DNA of 64,000 nt from Pomphorhynchus laevis. Its lineage: Eukaryota; Acanthocephala; Palaeacanthocephala; Echinorhynchida; Pomphorhynchidae. The notes beneath the pieces are model-generated. The model was not told where the DNA came from. It saw only the letters and a program-made list of their open reading frames with translations, and did no database searches. Positions 46,001 through 55,845 of the stretch are shown one piece after another. The stretch's first letter is position 1, and every line of letters begins with the position of its first letter. The stretch is taken from contig WNNJ02002013.1 in the NCBI GenBank assembly GCA_012934845.2, positions 1-64,000 of the forward strand. Reading direction: 5' to 3'. Both the position numbers and the translations under genes were made by a program.

Positions 46001-49000
46001 CCAACAGAACCCGTTATATAAAATATAAGAGGATGAAATGTTCCTCGTTCAAATTGCACTATTCTTTCGGCGTACTTTGAGTATTTTCTTCTTTGGTAGT
46101 ATTCATTACACTCCTTCGGACTTTTTATATGATTGTGATAGATGATTATAAATACATACGTCAATATATGATTTTACCATATACTCAGCAAAGAGACCCA
46201 TACATTAAATATCAAGACGCGCGCGTGGGTCCGTGCAAGTAACCGGGGAGTCCATGACCATAAATATATTATATTATAAATAATATAATATAAGCCACAT
46301 AAACACTGATCTGGATGTTTTGGAGGAGACCAACCGTATCTAGTCGCCGGGTCATCGTGAAATTGAAGCCTCGTAAGTCGATAACCAGAAGTGTCTAATG
46401 GTTTTGCCGATAACCATGTTGATGCTCTACATGATTATGCAAATTGTAAGGATATGTTTTCGTTGTTAACACAGATAGTTTCTTGTAGTTTATTGCTCCA
46501 ATCAATATTTCTTTTATTGTGGATACCCAGAGCAATTTTTTGTTGTTCCTTGCAAGTAAGGGACCAGATGCTCTATTCATAAGTGGTCTGCACATGCGAA
46601 GTGAATTCTCGAATTTGAGCTGGGGCCCTTCATGGGGTAGGAAAATTCCTAAGCCACCGTAACGCAAAGGAAGTTTGAATAATGCCATAAGTTGAACTGG
46701 ATCCGCAACACCTGTCATTTTTGGGACAAGCATAGAAGTTATTATTAATAATATTATTAATAATAATGGTTAAATTGACTGGTTATAAAATTGTTTTGGG
46801 GATAATATATACTTACATTACTCCCGTTCTACAAACAAGGCAAAGTTATGAGTATCAATTTACTGATTACAATAAAATACACAAAATGATAGCATACAAG
46901 CGTCGAAGGATTTATACATCACATAGATCAACAAGCAACACAAATATTTGATGCCTCGTGTGAAACCTTCGAGCCTGATTTTGTGCTGCACTTGCCACAG
47001 ACCGGCAGCAAGGTGCATAGGCTGCAAATGCGCAAAATCACTTTCGTTGATATCCTCACATCCTATTGTGAGGATATACAACCAACCAATAGGTTGCGCA
47101 GAAGCATCGTGACAATCAAAATGCGTTGAAAACGACGGTCGTATTTTCGCTGTGTTTGTCGCAGTCGTTCAATTCGAGCAGAATATCGGATATTCGAAAA
47201 ATCCTTGATTACCTACTTTTATTTTGGCAGCAGTCAAAGTTTTCAGAGCTTTTTGAAGAAGCTAGTTATTTACAACAGCAGCCCAGTCTTCGTCACAAGC
47301 ATGCACAGCAGGACTGTACGAGATAACACTGTAAGATCCTGACCAGAGGCAAGGTACAAACGGAAACTTCAGTACTAGAAGACAATATTATGGCCGGCAC
47401 TCTATAATACGACTTTATAATTGATGGTATGTGTGTCAAAGAAATCTTAAAATCGTTCCATCCGGAAGTCGCTGAGTCAGCTAGAGAGATTCTTTTGTCA
47501 GAATCCACTAGAACTTTCCTGTCGGCATCACCATACCCGATTTGCAGTATTGGATTACTTGGATATTATAAAAGCATGTAAGAAAATGCAAGGTTCTGCC
47601 TGACCATCCGGTCTTGACGCGTCTATGTGGCGCCATGTGTTGACAGGTTTCGACGAGCATTCCCGAACGCTTGCTAGAGTCTTCACTGATTTCGCTGTCT
47701 GATTAGCATATGAACCTATGTCTTGAGTCTCTAGGCTTTTACGGCCAGAAGATTGGTGGCATTAGAAAAGACGGGATGCATTCAGCCTATCGGGGTATAT
47801 GACGTTGCAAGACGCATTGTCTCAACAGCGATATCGCAAATAATTCAGAATGATATACATGATGTGGCAGGATTAGAACAGCTAGCTGCTGCACAGAGGG
47901 GAGGAATCGAATACGCCGTACATTCCTTGAGAAAGTGTTACGAAGAAATCCGGACTTTTGTAGCCTAGCAGTAGATGTGTCCAACGCGTAGATGTGTCCA
48001 ACGCTTTCAACTCAATCAATCGAAACGTAAAGCTGCACTTGCAAGCATAAAATCTATTGCTCCCGCATTGTCGACTGCTCGGGAACGTGTATCCATCATC
48101 GGCACATCTTACTCTTGAAGAAGATAGTGTTTATTTACACGAATGTTTTACACAGGGGGACCATTTCGCAATAGCCGGCTTCTCGATGGCATCTCTGTCC
48201 CTTATTGAGATTTTACGCAAACATGTACCTGGCGTTACCCAGAGATAATACGCGGATGATGCCAACTTTATTGGAAAAATTGCAGACCTAAAGAGGGTGT
48301 GGTCCTTATTTCTGTAGTTAGGCCCGAAATTCGGATATCATGTAAATGCTACAAAAACAAAATTGCTAGCGCAAAACTGCATGGATGATGGCAATTCATT
48401 TCTGTCCTCCACCGTTGAATTGTCGATAACCGGCCTTAAAATTCTAGGTGTGCTCATTAGCACACCTGAATACGAGAGCAGTGTAACGCTATTGGAAGAA
48501 GGACGGTGGATTACCTTAGTCGAGTGATTAACCAGTGTTGCAGAGATAGACCCACATGTCCCATATGTTGGGTTGGTTCGTTCAGTGCAGTTTAAATGGA
48601 CGCACTATATGCGTTCCATTAATTGCCACCGGTCAGATCGTCTCGTTCAGGCAATCACCGATACGTTCGTCCCTGCAATCATTGAACGTAGAATAGATAC
48701 AGACTTGGTAACGATCTTAACTTCACCATTACAAAATGGCGGGCTTGGTATTGGCGACCCAAGGTTTTCAGCCCATATGGAGTTCGAATCTCCCCAACAT
48801 CAATGTGAATCATATGAGTCTGGACAAACGGGTTGCGCTCTACGCTTACTTCAGGAAAGCGTCATGAAACAAATTGTAACGGAGCGAAATCAAAGTCGTG
48901 TCTCAGGCTATCTCTCACGCTTCCAGAGACGGCGTATCTTCATGGTGAAGCGCCCTGTCAGTTACGAGCGAGCGATTCCATCTTAGTCGAATAGAATTAA

Positions 49001-52000
49001 GGGACGTAATATGTGCCCGCTATGGTTGGACTCCAACAGATGTGACCGAAACTACCTGTGTGTGATGATTCCATCAACATCTGTCATGCGCTCTCTTGCA
49101 AACGTGGCTATTTACCCTTAATTCGGAACGATATATTTTGGGACATTTTTGCACAGGAGCTGACTACTATCTGTTCCGGTGTCGGGGTCAAACTTGTGCT
49201 CACGAAAGTCATGATAGGAATGAACTTCGAGTAAGGACCTGTTACGCGTGATCAAGACGCAAAATTTGATGGCGCCTGTAATGGGCTACAAAGCAATCGA
49301 TTTGAGCGGACATTCTTGGCCGTCACCATATTCAATATTCATGTTCAATCGTATGCAATCAGCAGCCCATTGAAAACAGCCAGTTGGTATGTAATGGAAT
49401 CTTGACTGCTATAAGCTCATATATGTTTTAAGATGCGCATGCAGCTAGTTTTCACTTTGATAAAAGCTATCGCCTTGCGGTTTTAAACTCAAATGATGAT
49501 AGATTCTTTTTTTTGGAAACCTCACAATTTTATTATTGAATCTTGTATCTAATTTTGAGATTAATAATATATATTTTAAAAAATAATAATGTTGAATGAA
49601 TGAATGAAAATGCATTTATTAATAACTTCGAAGCAGCTATCTTAGCTTCTACTACCTGAGGCTATAGGGAGCCACCCTTACAATATTTTTGGCTGTAGGG
49701 TACCACACTTACATTTTTAGAGTTTTTTTTTCTTCGATTTGCCTTTGTTATTTGAATTCTTTGTTCAATTGACGTATTGCTCTAAACAAAAAGCTATTTT
49801 TACAGTAAACTGTATGTGCAAGAAATTCTTCAAACCTACGTCCTCGTCGCATTTGCATGGTGTGTGTTTGTACTGCGGCTTTGCAGCCCAATGCGTTAAG
49901 AAATGAAAGAGTAAAATCTATTTTCATTTCAAATTAAAACTTAATGATAATATTATCAAAAATTAAAAGCATCTGTTCAATTTGGACAAAGGTTGGAATC
50001 GCCCTCGCCAAAATGTCCTCTGCCTGCACTAGGGGAGATCAATCGACGAGAGATCACCCAGTTATACATTACTTAATTATATATATTTACTTTTATAAAA
50101 ATGAAGTAAATGAGGATAGAGGGGAATTAAATAAAGATAAAAGGATATGATAAATGCGATTAAAAGTAAGTAAATGTTGTGATTAGTATAATGGCTTGCA
50201 TTCTTTGTTTCGTAGACTTTCCAATCGGATAATGCCAGGTTTGAGTTCTTATTTAATGAAGTCTTGCGTCTAATACTGGAAGATAAAGAGAGTCTGCTCA
50301 CGAAGACAGTTTTAATTACATTTTTGTCTCATAGTGTACAGAGTTTGGTAAGTTTCAATTTGAAAAAAAAATAGATTTTTATCTTTCATTTTAGGAATTT
50401 GATTTTGTACGTAACCAAGTTCAACGAATTTTGGGGATTGAATGCTGGCATAACATTCCAGAGGTATCATTATTATCCTATTTTGATTAAACTCTTTGCG
50501 ACGAGTATTTTCAAAGTAGACACGACGAAATAAAGAACTTAATAGATCAGCTAAACTTCTAAAATACTGGAATTACCTTCAAAAGAAAGAATGCGATCAA
50601 TCTGACAAGGTGGGCAGTTGCGAGGAAAACGCCGGTAAATATCTTGCAAGAAACTTTACGAGCAATTTACTAGACAAATTTACTGTGCAGCTAGCAGACG
50701 ATTCAACCTCTTATTCAATAGAATTTTGTCAAAGCGTTCTCGATTTTTTGTTGGATGCACTTTCGCAGCTTCCTACCCGAAGGTTTCTGAACACAATGCT
50801 TGATGCCTACGGAATTGTTGTTCGTGTCGAGCAAAGCGCAGTGTTTCATGCCAGTGCTGTCTTTCAAAAGAGTCACAAAATGTTATGTGAAATTATTGAA
50901 ACTGAAATCGACGATTGTAGCGGAGAATCAATAAATCACACTGAACGACATTACCAGAGAATGGCTCAATTGCAAAGAACGGTTTTCAAACTCGTAAAAC
51001 GAAAGAAATTGAATAATATTGACAGTAACGAAGAAACGGACAATTTGATTGACAAGCTCACAGTGTTCGCCGCGTCGAGCATTGCTTCTGTTGACCAACG
51101 CAAATTTTTATTTGAAATTTTTTCCCAGTTGACAAATGAAGATTTGATATTTATCTGCGAAGATTTATCTATTGACATAGATCGATGTAAAGGCGTATTA
51201 GTAGAAGTTATTCTTTATAAGCATGAACGTAAAACAGCCCCGTTGGAAATGTTGAATGCACTCCCGTTATTTCAGACGGAGAAGGTAATATGGGATCAGG
51301 ATTTAGTACCCGAGCTCAGTAAAGGATTTGGTGGCAAGCTCGCTTTACCTAAGCTTAATCTGCAATTCCTCACTCTTCTTGATTATCTGCAAAGAAATTT
51401 TGTCTTATTTCGCCTAGAATCTACTTACGAAATACGTCAAGATCTTGAAAGTGCAATTTCACGATTAAAACCAGCAAGGTCGGAAGTTGGTCAATGCATA
51501 TTTTCTGGTTGGTCTAGGATGGCGTTACCTCTGCAGTCTTTTACTATAGTTGACGTAAAGTCTCCTTTAATGGGTGAAAAGTGTCCATCCGTAGTTAAAG
51601 CGGACTTTGAAGTTTCTCTTGACATTCGCAACGATATTCGGCAGGAATGGGAAGCTCTACGAAAGCACGACGTATGTTTCTTAATTTGTGTGAAAGGACT
51701 GTCTGAAGTTGACAATACTAATGCCACTAGCTTTATGGACAAGCATGGCATAAAATACATTCGCGGCTGTGAAATTGAGGGAATGCTCGATGCACACGGC
51801 AAAGTCATCGATGACGGTATCTATCAATTTAATAATTTTATCTAATCGCAATTTTGTTTATATTCACAATCGTTAATCAAATTTTTTTAAACAAATTTGT
51901 ATAATGTTTCGTATGCAGTATACTTTACTGTCTCGCCTTTCATACACATAAGAGCTGTAAAGACTTGCTAAACAAAAAATTTAACATGGCGCAAAAATGA

Positions 52001-55000
52001 CTTACTAAGATGAAGATTATTTCTAATCATTTTTTTTAGAAATAATATGTTTGATAATAATTGTGTAATAATTGCTAATCTCTTCGAAATTAGCAATTGT
52101 TACGATTATCGAGCAATTATAATTAATATTTAGATGTGATTTGTTTATAATTTTATTATGTAATTATAATTTTTTTAATTATATTACGTAATTAATTTAC
52201 ATTTATCTCAGATATATTTAATATTATTTATATATAATAGCATATATTTAATATTGTTATTAATATTATTATAAATCAAACAGTTTTAATTACATTTCTG
52301 TCTCATAGTGTACAGAGTTTGGTAAGTACCAAACTATCATGATACTTAATAAGTACCTAAGTATCAAAATACTAGGAACGAATAAAAGAAATTGATAACG
52401 GGTTATTCATTCCGTTGGCGTTTTCAACAAGCGGGGGAATAGGACCGGCAGCAGACTCTTTAATGAAAAGTATAGCGCGAAGGATATCAGCTAGAAAGTC
52501 TATTCCGTACCACGAAGTGATCAGCGACATGCGAGGCAAACTATCTATATGCTTACCAAGGCTTGCCTCAATTTCTTATCGGGCAAGTAGGAGAGCACAT
52601 ATCGTGCTTGGGTAGCGATGCGTCGAAGAAAGTTGACTGCAAAACCCTTTTCAGTTGTAAACGTTTTATGAGTTAATAATAAATTTATAAATCAAAAAAA
52701 ATATTGACCGATAAAAAAATTATAAATCAAATATAATTTAATATAAATAGTTATAATATTTTTAATATTACGTAAGTAAATAATTATTATAATACTAATT
52801 ATTTACATAAATATTTAAAATTATTATTTATTATTAATATTTACAATTATTTATAGGTAAACATAAATAAATGTAATATACTTTTAAGTTATCTTTTTAA
52901 GTTATTTAAATTATACAAAATATATTTATTATCATATAAATATTAATTCAATATTAAATTTTATTTTCAATGGAAATTGTTGCAATTAACAAAGGTATTT
53001 AGAATATATGCTACAGGGATAGTGTCAATTGCGTTATAGACATACGTGATTGCAAATTTGAAGGCGTATCGATGGCACAATTAGTATCTTTAGCTTTTAG
53101 TTTCCTAAACAAATGCAGCTACTGCCAAAAAGCCTTTTTTAATTGTCAATCAAAGCTTTTCAAAGATATTAAGTATATTAAATAATAAATAAAAATTCTG
53201 CCTTTGAATATATGATTTTGGTCCATCTATTAAATTGAAATTTAATGCAGCATCAATCATATCATTAAGATCAATCTTTGTTTTTAACCGAACTTATCAA
53301 TTAACATTAATCGCTATTAAACTTTGTATGTTTTTATTTGAAAAGATACTTTTTTATTTATCCAGGCAATCCTAACGAAGAACCGGTGATGCCCGCAGGA
53401 AGTAAACGTACATTTCGTGTATGGCTGGACTCGAATCAGTACTATGAAGACGAAAGTATAGATGAAATATACGAATCATTTAACATTATCGTCAGAAGAA
53501 AACCTAAAGAAAATAATTTTAAAGCTGTTCTAGAAACAATACGCTCTCTAATGAATACAAAATTCGTAGTTCCTGAGTGGCTCAACGATCTTATTCTAGG
53601 CTACGGTGATCCTTCAGCGGCATGTTACACTAAGCTATGTCCTAATGAAGTTCTAAAAGAACGAAACTGGCATGATACGTTTGTTAGTAAGGAGCATCTT
53701 GAAAATTCATTTCCCGATTACACTATATCATTTCAACCACCAAATATGATGCCACATCCTCCTTTTCGTTTGCGAATTGATGATAACAAACGAACAGTAG
53801 TAGCTACAAGTTATAGTCCACCAATACCAGGACCATTGAGTATTCCTTGTACATATCGTGGCAATACCGTACCTTTTACAGTTGCACAAGTAAAGGCAAT
53901 TCGTTCGGGAATGTTGCCAGGCCTGACAATGATTGTGGGACCGCCTGGAACAGGTAAAACCGATATAGCTGTACAGATCATCGCAAACATTTACCGAAAT
54001 CACCCCGAACAGCGCACCCTTGTTGTGGCACATTCTAACCATGCTTTAAATCAACTTTTCGAGAAAATAATTAATCTAAACGTAGATCAGCGTCATCTGC
54101 TTCGTTTAGGCCACGGAGAACAGGCACTTTCCACAGAATTGGACTTTAGCAGATATGGCAGGGTGAACTACATTCTTGAACATCGCATTAAATTGCTTTC
54201 AATGGTAGATAAACTCGCAAAGTGCCTTCATATAGCTGGTGATGTTGGATATACATGTGAAACAGCAAATCACTTTTTTCTTCAGCACGTAGTCAGCAAA
54301 TGGGAAGAATTTCTAGAGAAATGCCACGACTCTTCACTATCAATCGAAGATCTGTTTCCATTTACTAATTTTTTCGATGATGAAAACAACATATTTAAGC
54401 AAGAGCAACTCCGGCGTGATGGATGGACTCGTGAGGATCAAATCGAATTCGCGCGTAGTTGCTTCCGAGACATTCAGCACATTTTTCGGCAACTAGATGA
54501 GTTTACCGCATTCGAACAAATGCGAACCGGAGCAGAACGAGCGAAATATCTACTTGTGAAAGAGGCTAAAATTGTGGCAATGACTTGTACACACGCAGCT
54601 CTTAAGCGTAAAGATCTTGTTGAATGTGGATTTAAATATGATAATATAATTATGGAGGAATCGGCACAAATATTGGAAATTGAAACGTTTATTCCGATAT
54701 TATTGCAAAATCCAGATATAGGTCACTTGCGTTTCAAGCGTTGGATTATGATTGGAGATCATCATCAATTAGCGCCGGTTGTTAAGCATATAGCCTTCCA
54801 AAAATATTCAAACATGGAACAGTCGTTATTTACTCGTTTAATTCGACTTGGTGTACCAGCAATTCAGCTGGATGCACAGGGTCGATCAAGACGATCAATT
54901 GCTAGCCTATATCAATGGAGATATGATTCACTAGGCAATCTGCCACATATTGCTGACCTTGATAGATATGCAAATCCTGGATTCCTATACGATCATCAGT

Positions 55001-55845
55001 TGATTGACTGCGAGAATATAAACGGAGTCGGAGAGTCAGAGCCGGTTCCGTATTTCTTTCAGAATCTGTCAGAAGCTGAGTATGTTGTCGCATTGTACAT
55101 GTTTATGCGTCTAATGGGATATCCCCGTGAAAAGATCACTATAATCACTACTTACAATGGACAAAAACATCTGATACGTGAAATAGTTCGTAGACGGTGT
55201 AGTAGAGAATCTTTGATTGGCTGGCCTCATAAGATCACTACAGTGGACAAATACCAAGGACAGCAGAATGATTTTATTTTGCTTTCACTCGTGAGGACGA
55301 AAACCGTTGGTCACTTACGCGATGTTCGTAGACTTATCGTGGCTATGTCTCGTGCCAGATTAGGACTATATGTATTTGCTCGTGTTCGAGTGTTTCAGAA
55401 TTGCGTTGAACTTAATCCCGTATTTAGTCAACTACTTAAAAGGCCGATAAAGCTACATATAATACCTAACGACAAAACTAATTCGGATGTCGGTGAACCA
55501 CGTCTTTACAATCATCCACCAAATAGCAATGTGTTTGTACCATCTACTCTGAAAGAATTAGTGTTGCTCGTTCATGAGATGCATCAAAATCAAAAGGCAA
55601 CCATAGCGATAAATGAGCAATACGTGAACGACGAAAAAATAAGCACATTTGATTTAGTAAAAGACAACTGTATTGTAAAAGATGTGGAACCATATGACCC
55701 TTTGTTTCCGGAATTTTCGAAGAAACCTCGTTTAGATTTAGATGACACGGTGGACGTAGCAGATCAACAGGACCAAGTGATCTCAATCACTAATCAAGTG
55801 ATAACCTTTCTAATCAATAACGTTTGTTTAAACTTTAACAGTTGA
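37091..55845 (+). CDS. AQR: AQR/aquarius, intron-binding spliceosomal helicase, eight exons
   Basis: Aquarius (IBP160) is an SF1 RNA helicase that binds the intron upstream of the branch site in active spliceosomes. Exons: 37091-37144, 41491-41597, 41643-41727, 41780-41860, 50216-50347, 50395-50463, 50520-51816, 53366-55845; phases agree throughout, giving 1434 codons plus TGA (human about 1485 aa). The N-terminal ARM region is in exons 1-7 ([44 protein letters not shown]). Exon 7 holds [16 protein letters not shown] and [12 protein letters not shown]. Exon 8 holds the helicase: [10 protein letters not shown] (about residue 800), [11 protein letters not shown] (about 1037), [13 protein letters not shown] (about 1068), [11 protein letters not shown] (about 1231) and [13 protein letters not shown] (about 1268). 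The exon 3 donor (gttggt) is the least certain join. Introns 1, 4 and 7 carry retroelements. It looks intact. Confidence 0.95.
37145..37959. other. AQR intron 1, left part
   Basis: AT-rich intron sequence after the donor gtataa. Nothing recognised until the LB fragment. Confidence 0.5.
37960..38650 (+). mobile_element. LINE LB-type 3' fragment in AQR intron 1
   Basis: A frame at 38104-38406 encodes an RT C-terminal stretch ([39 protein letters not shown]), preceded by a [21 protein letters not shown] piece near 37965 and followed by [19 protein letters not shown] near 38465. It ends in a 3' region near 38560-38620 (gctgctagtgttatgagcg). 5'-truncated and broken in places. Sense orientation relative to AQR. 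Confidence 0.7.
38790..39420 (-). mobile_element. LINE family LC, 3' fragment (copy 1)
   Basis: On the - strand: a [18 protein letters not shown] segment, [12 protein letters not shown] (the THALxCxxGG cysteine motif of this RT family's C-terminal domain), a frame change, then [19 protein letters not shown] (the YAERIxxxExGxFxPLxF module). The RT core is missing. It lies directly behind another LC copy, both antisense to AQR. Confidence 0.75.
40050..41360 (-). mobile_element. LINE family LC, C-terminal half (copy 2)
   Basis: Starts just after the catalytic box with [20 protein letters not shown] and [12 protein letters not shown] (41357-40923), then changes frame to [17 protein letters not shown] and [13 protein letters not shown] (40896-40516), then [19 protein letters not shown] and [19 protein letters not shown] (40528-40271), and finally [11 protein letters not shown] / [15 protein letters not shown] near 40245-40160. 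The order fits the LC C-terminal domain completely. Three or more frame changes. The region 39421-40049 between this copy and copy 1 is unassigned and may be LC untranslated sequence. Confidence 0.8.
41861..42409. other. AQR intron 4, left part
   Basis: AT-rich. A small direct repeat gttttgaaatgttaa..ttttctg occurs near 42034 and 42093. No gene recognised. Confidence 0.45.
42410..42930. mobile_element. Cluster of five PLE-type tail copies, partly inverted
   Basis: Segments sharing tgatccattattga, attattggagctggatcaaaa, then a gatatttcgctaac..gttagc stem lie at about 42410-42510, 42530-42610, 42645-42756, an inverted copy at about 42757-42870, and a shorter copy at 42880-42925. The stem-loop followed by GAAATATC (read on the - strand) is the terminal pattern of Penelope-like elements. 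Copies three and four form an inverted pair with about 100-base arms, so the locus can fold back. No RT is attached. Confidence 0.6.
42701..42756 (-). ncRNA. Candidate hammerhead-like ribozyme in a PLE tail
   Basis: Read on the - strand: GTAGATTT (stem I strand), CTGAAGA (conserved CUGANGA box), T, GCTAAC-AGAA-GTTAGC (6-bp stem II with a 4-base loop), GAA, ATAT-CAG-ATAT (4-bp stem III), A (an allowed cleavage-site base), ATTTTCTAC (stem I strand, GTAGA pairing with TCTAC around an internal loop). This has the order of a type I hammerhead, which is established for Penelope-like elements. The extra T before stem II and the weak first pairs of stem I are departures from the canonical fold. Activity is unknown. 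Confidence 0.5.
42931..43444. repeat. AT-rich intron with 16-bp perfect hairpin
   Basis: Perfect inverted repeat 43404-43419/43424-43439 (taataaactgtgataa, loop taaa). Also short repeats of tttttggtaattca-type sequence near 43196-43270. It directly precedes the 75-bp direct repeat. Confidence 0.7.
43445..43519 (+). repeat. 75-bp direct repeat, left copy, beside MAP4K fragment
   Basis: The sequence from aattgattgaaagaattgc to tctgatttaccgc is the same, by eye base for base, as at 44599-44673. The two copies are 1154 bases apart and bracket the kinase exons. A second local repeat (ttacaaatcggactta, 43555 and 43786) lies inside. Confidence 0.9.
43690..44343 (-). pseudogene. MAP4K-type kinase fragment, two clear exons and a possible third
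   Basis: Exons on the - strand: 44343-44271 ([15 protein letters not shown], then [10 protein letters not shown]) and 44187-43911 ([50 protein letters not shown]). The join TG|G makes the Trp codon before MAPE, and both introns ends are canonical (gtaggt..ttatttag). This is the activation loop to subdomain XI of a germinal-centre kinase closest to MAP4K3/MAP4K5, a Ste20 family acting upstream of JNK. A possible third exon at 43751-43690 ([13 protein letters not shown]) aligns with the segment after the kinase domain but is weak. The ATP-binding lobe and HRD loop are absent between here and 46 kb, so it cannot be a working kinase. It lies antisense inside AQR intron 4 and has no stops. Confidence 0.85.
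44599..44673 (+). repeat. 75-bp direct repeat, right copy
   Basis: The match to 43445-43519; see that entry. Immediately after it the two flanks diverge (gcagctaaac here, gctttgtcta there). Confidence 0.9.
44674..45439. repeat. Intron with further local duplications
   Basis: ttattacagtttattgagaa with ctgtcaaaataaaa occurs near 44703 and 44857, and tttcttcaatcgttcagttt near 44811 and 44890, a period of about 80-155 bases. The rest is AT-rich. No coding signal, and in particular no MAP4K N-lobe exon on the - strand. Confidence 0.65.
45440..45535 (+). mobile_element. PLE-type tail copy, opposite orientation
   Basis: cagaagtagctaacaaaagttagcgaaatatcaaat-type sequence: the same 6-bp stem II (GCTAAC/GTTAGC) and GAAATATC as in the cluster at 42410, on the + strand, with its CTGA box altered, followed by a diverged ..gaatcagcttcaataattc segment. 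Confidence 0.55.
45536..45799. other. AT-only intron stretch
   Basis: Almost pure A/T (45550-45720) with many ttattaata units. Nothing else seen. Confidence 0.5.
45800..46735 (-). mobile_element. LINE family LC, C-terminal pieces (copy 3)
   Basis: On the - strand: [34 protein letters not shown] and [15 protein letters not shown] (46733-46395), then after a gap with no similarity (46390-46170) the C-terminal module [31 protein letters not shown] and [20 protein letters not shown] (46164-45805). The part between, including the THALxC domain, is missing, so there is an internal deletion. Each piece is a clean frame. Antisense to AQR. Confidence 0.8.
46736..47099. other. Spacer between LC copies
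   Basis: Contains a 9-bp inverted repeat 47050-47058/47069-47077 (atatcctca) and no recognisable gene. Some LC-like N-terminal sequence may begin here. Confidence 0.4.
47100..49400 (+). mobile_element. LINE family LC, longest copy (copy 4), broken
   Basis: The + strand follows LC from N-terminal RT to the C-terminal domain: [20 protein letters not shown] near 47608, a [12 protein letters not shown] palm segment near 47970 (first catalytic Asp), a [19 protein letters not shown] turn near 48147, [19 protein letters not shown] near 48240 (catalytic box kept, one stop just before it), [18 protein letters not shown] near 48325, [10 protein letters not shown] near 48740, [15 protein letters not shown] near 49000, and [12 protein letters not shown] near 49085. 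About six frame breaks. It shows what the RT core of LC looks like; the clade is unknown to me. Sense to AQR. Confidence 0.8.
49590..49910 (-). mobile_element. LINE family LF, 3' end only
   Basis: On the - strand a short frame [20 protein letters not shown] then [14 protein letters not shown] and stop (about 49860-49757), followed by a 3' untranslated part and a terminal (attc)n run at 49590-49605. Such short tandem ends are usual in CR1/RTE-type elements. 5'-truncated. Confidence 0.65.
52280..52327 (+). repeat. Copy of the end of AQR exon 5 with its splice donor
   Basis: acagttttaattacattt.. through ggtaagt matches 50306-50353 at 47 of 48 positions. The source is the last 42 bases of exon 5 ([14 protein letters not shown]) plus the donor gtaagt. 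There is no acceptor of its own in sight, and the flanks are unrelated. Confidence 0.9.
52384..52640 (+). mobile_element. LINE family LC, terminal module only
   Basis: Frame: [58 protein letters not shown], ending before a stop at 52615. This is the same module as at 25055 and 40160 and appears whole, uninterrupted and very short, as expected of extreme 5' truncation. Confidence 0.75.

Larger units (their letters stand above)
51817..53365. other. AQR intron 7
   Basis: A 1549-base intron between exons 7 and 8, split in the Gly codon G|GC. It holds the duplicated end of exon 5 (52280-52327) and an LC terminal module (52384-52640). The rest is AT-rich without coding signal. Confidence 0.7.
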
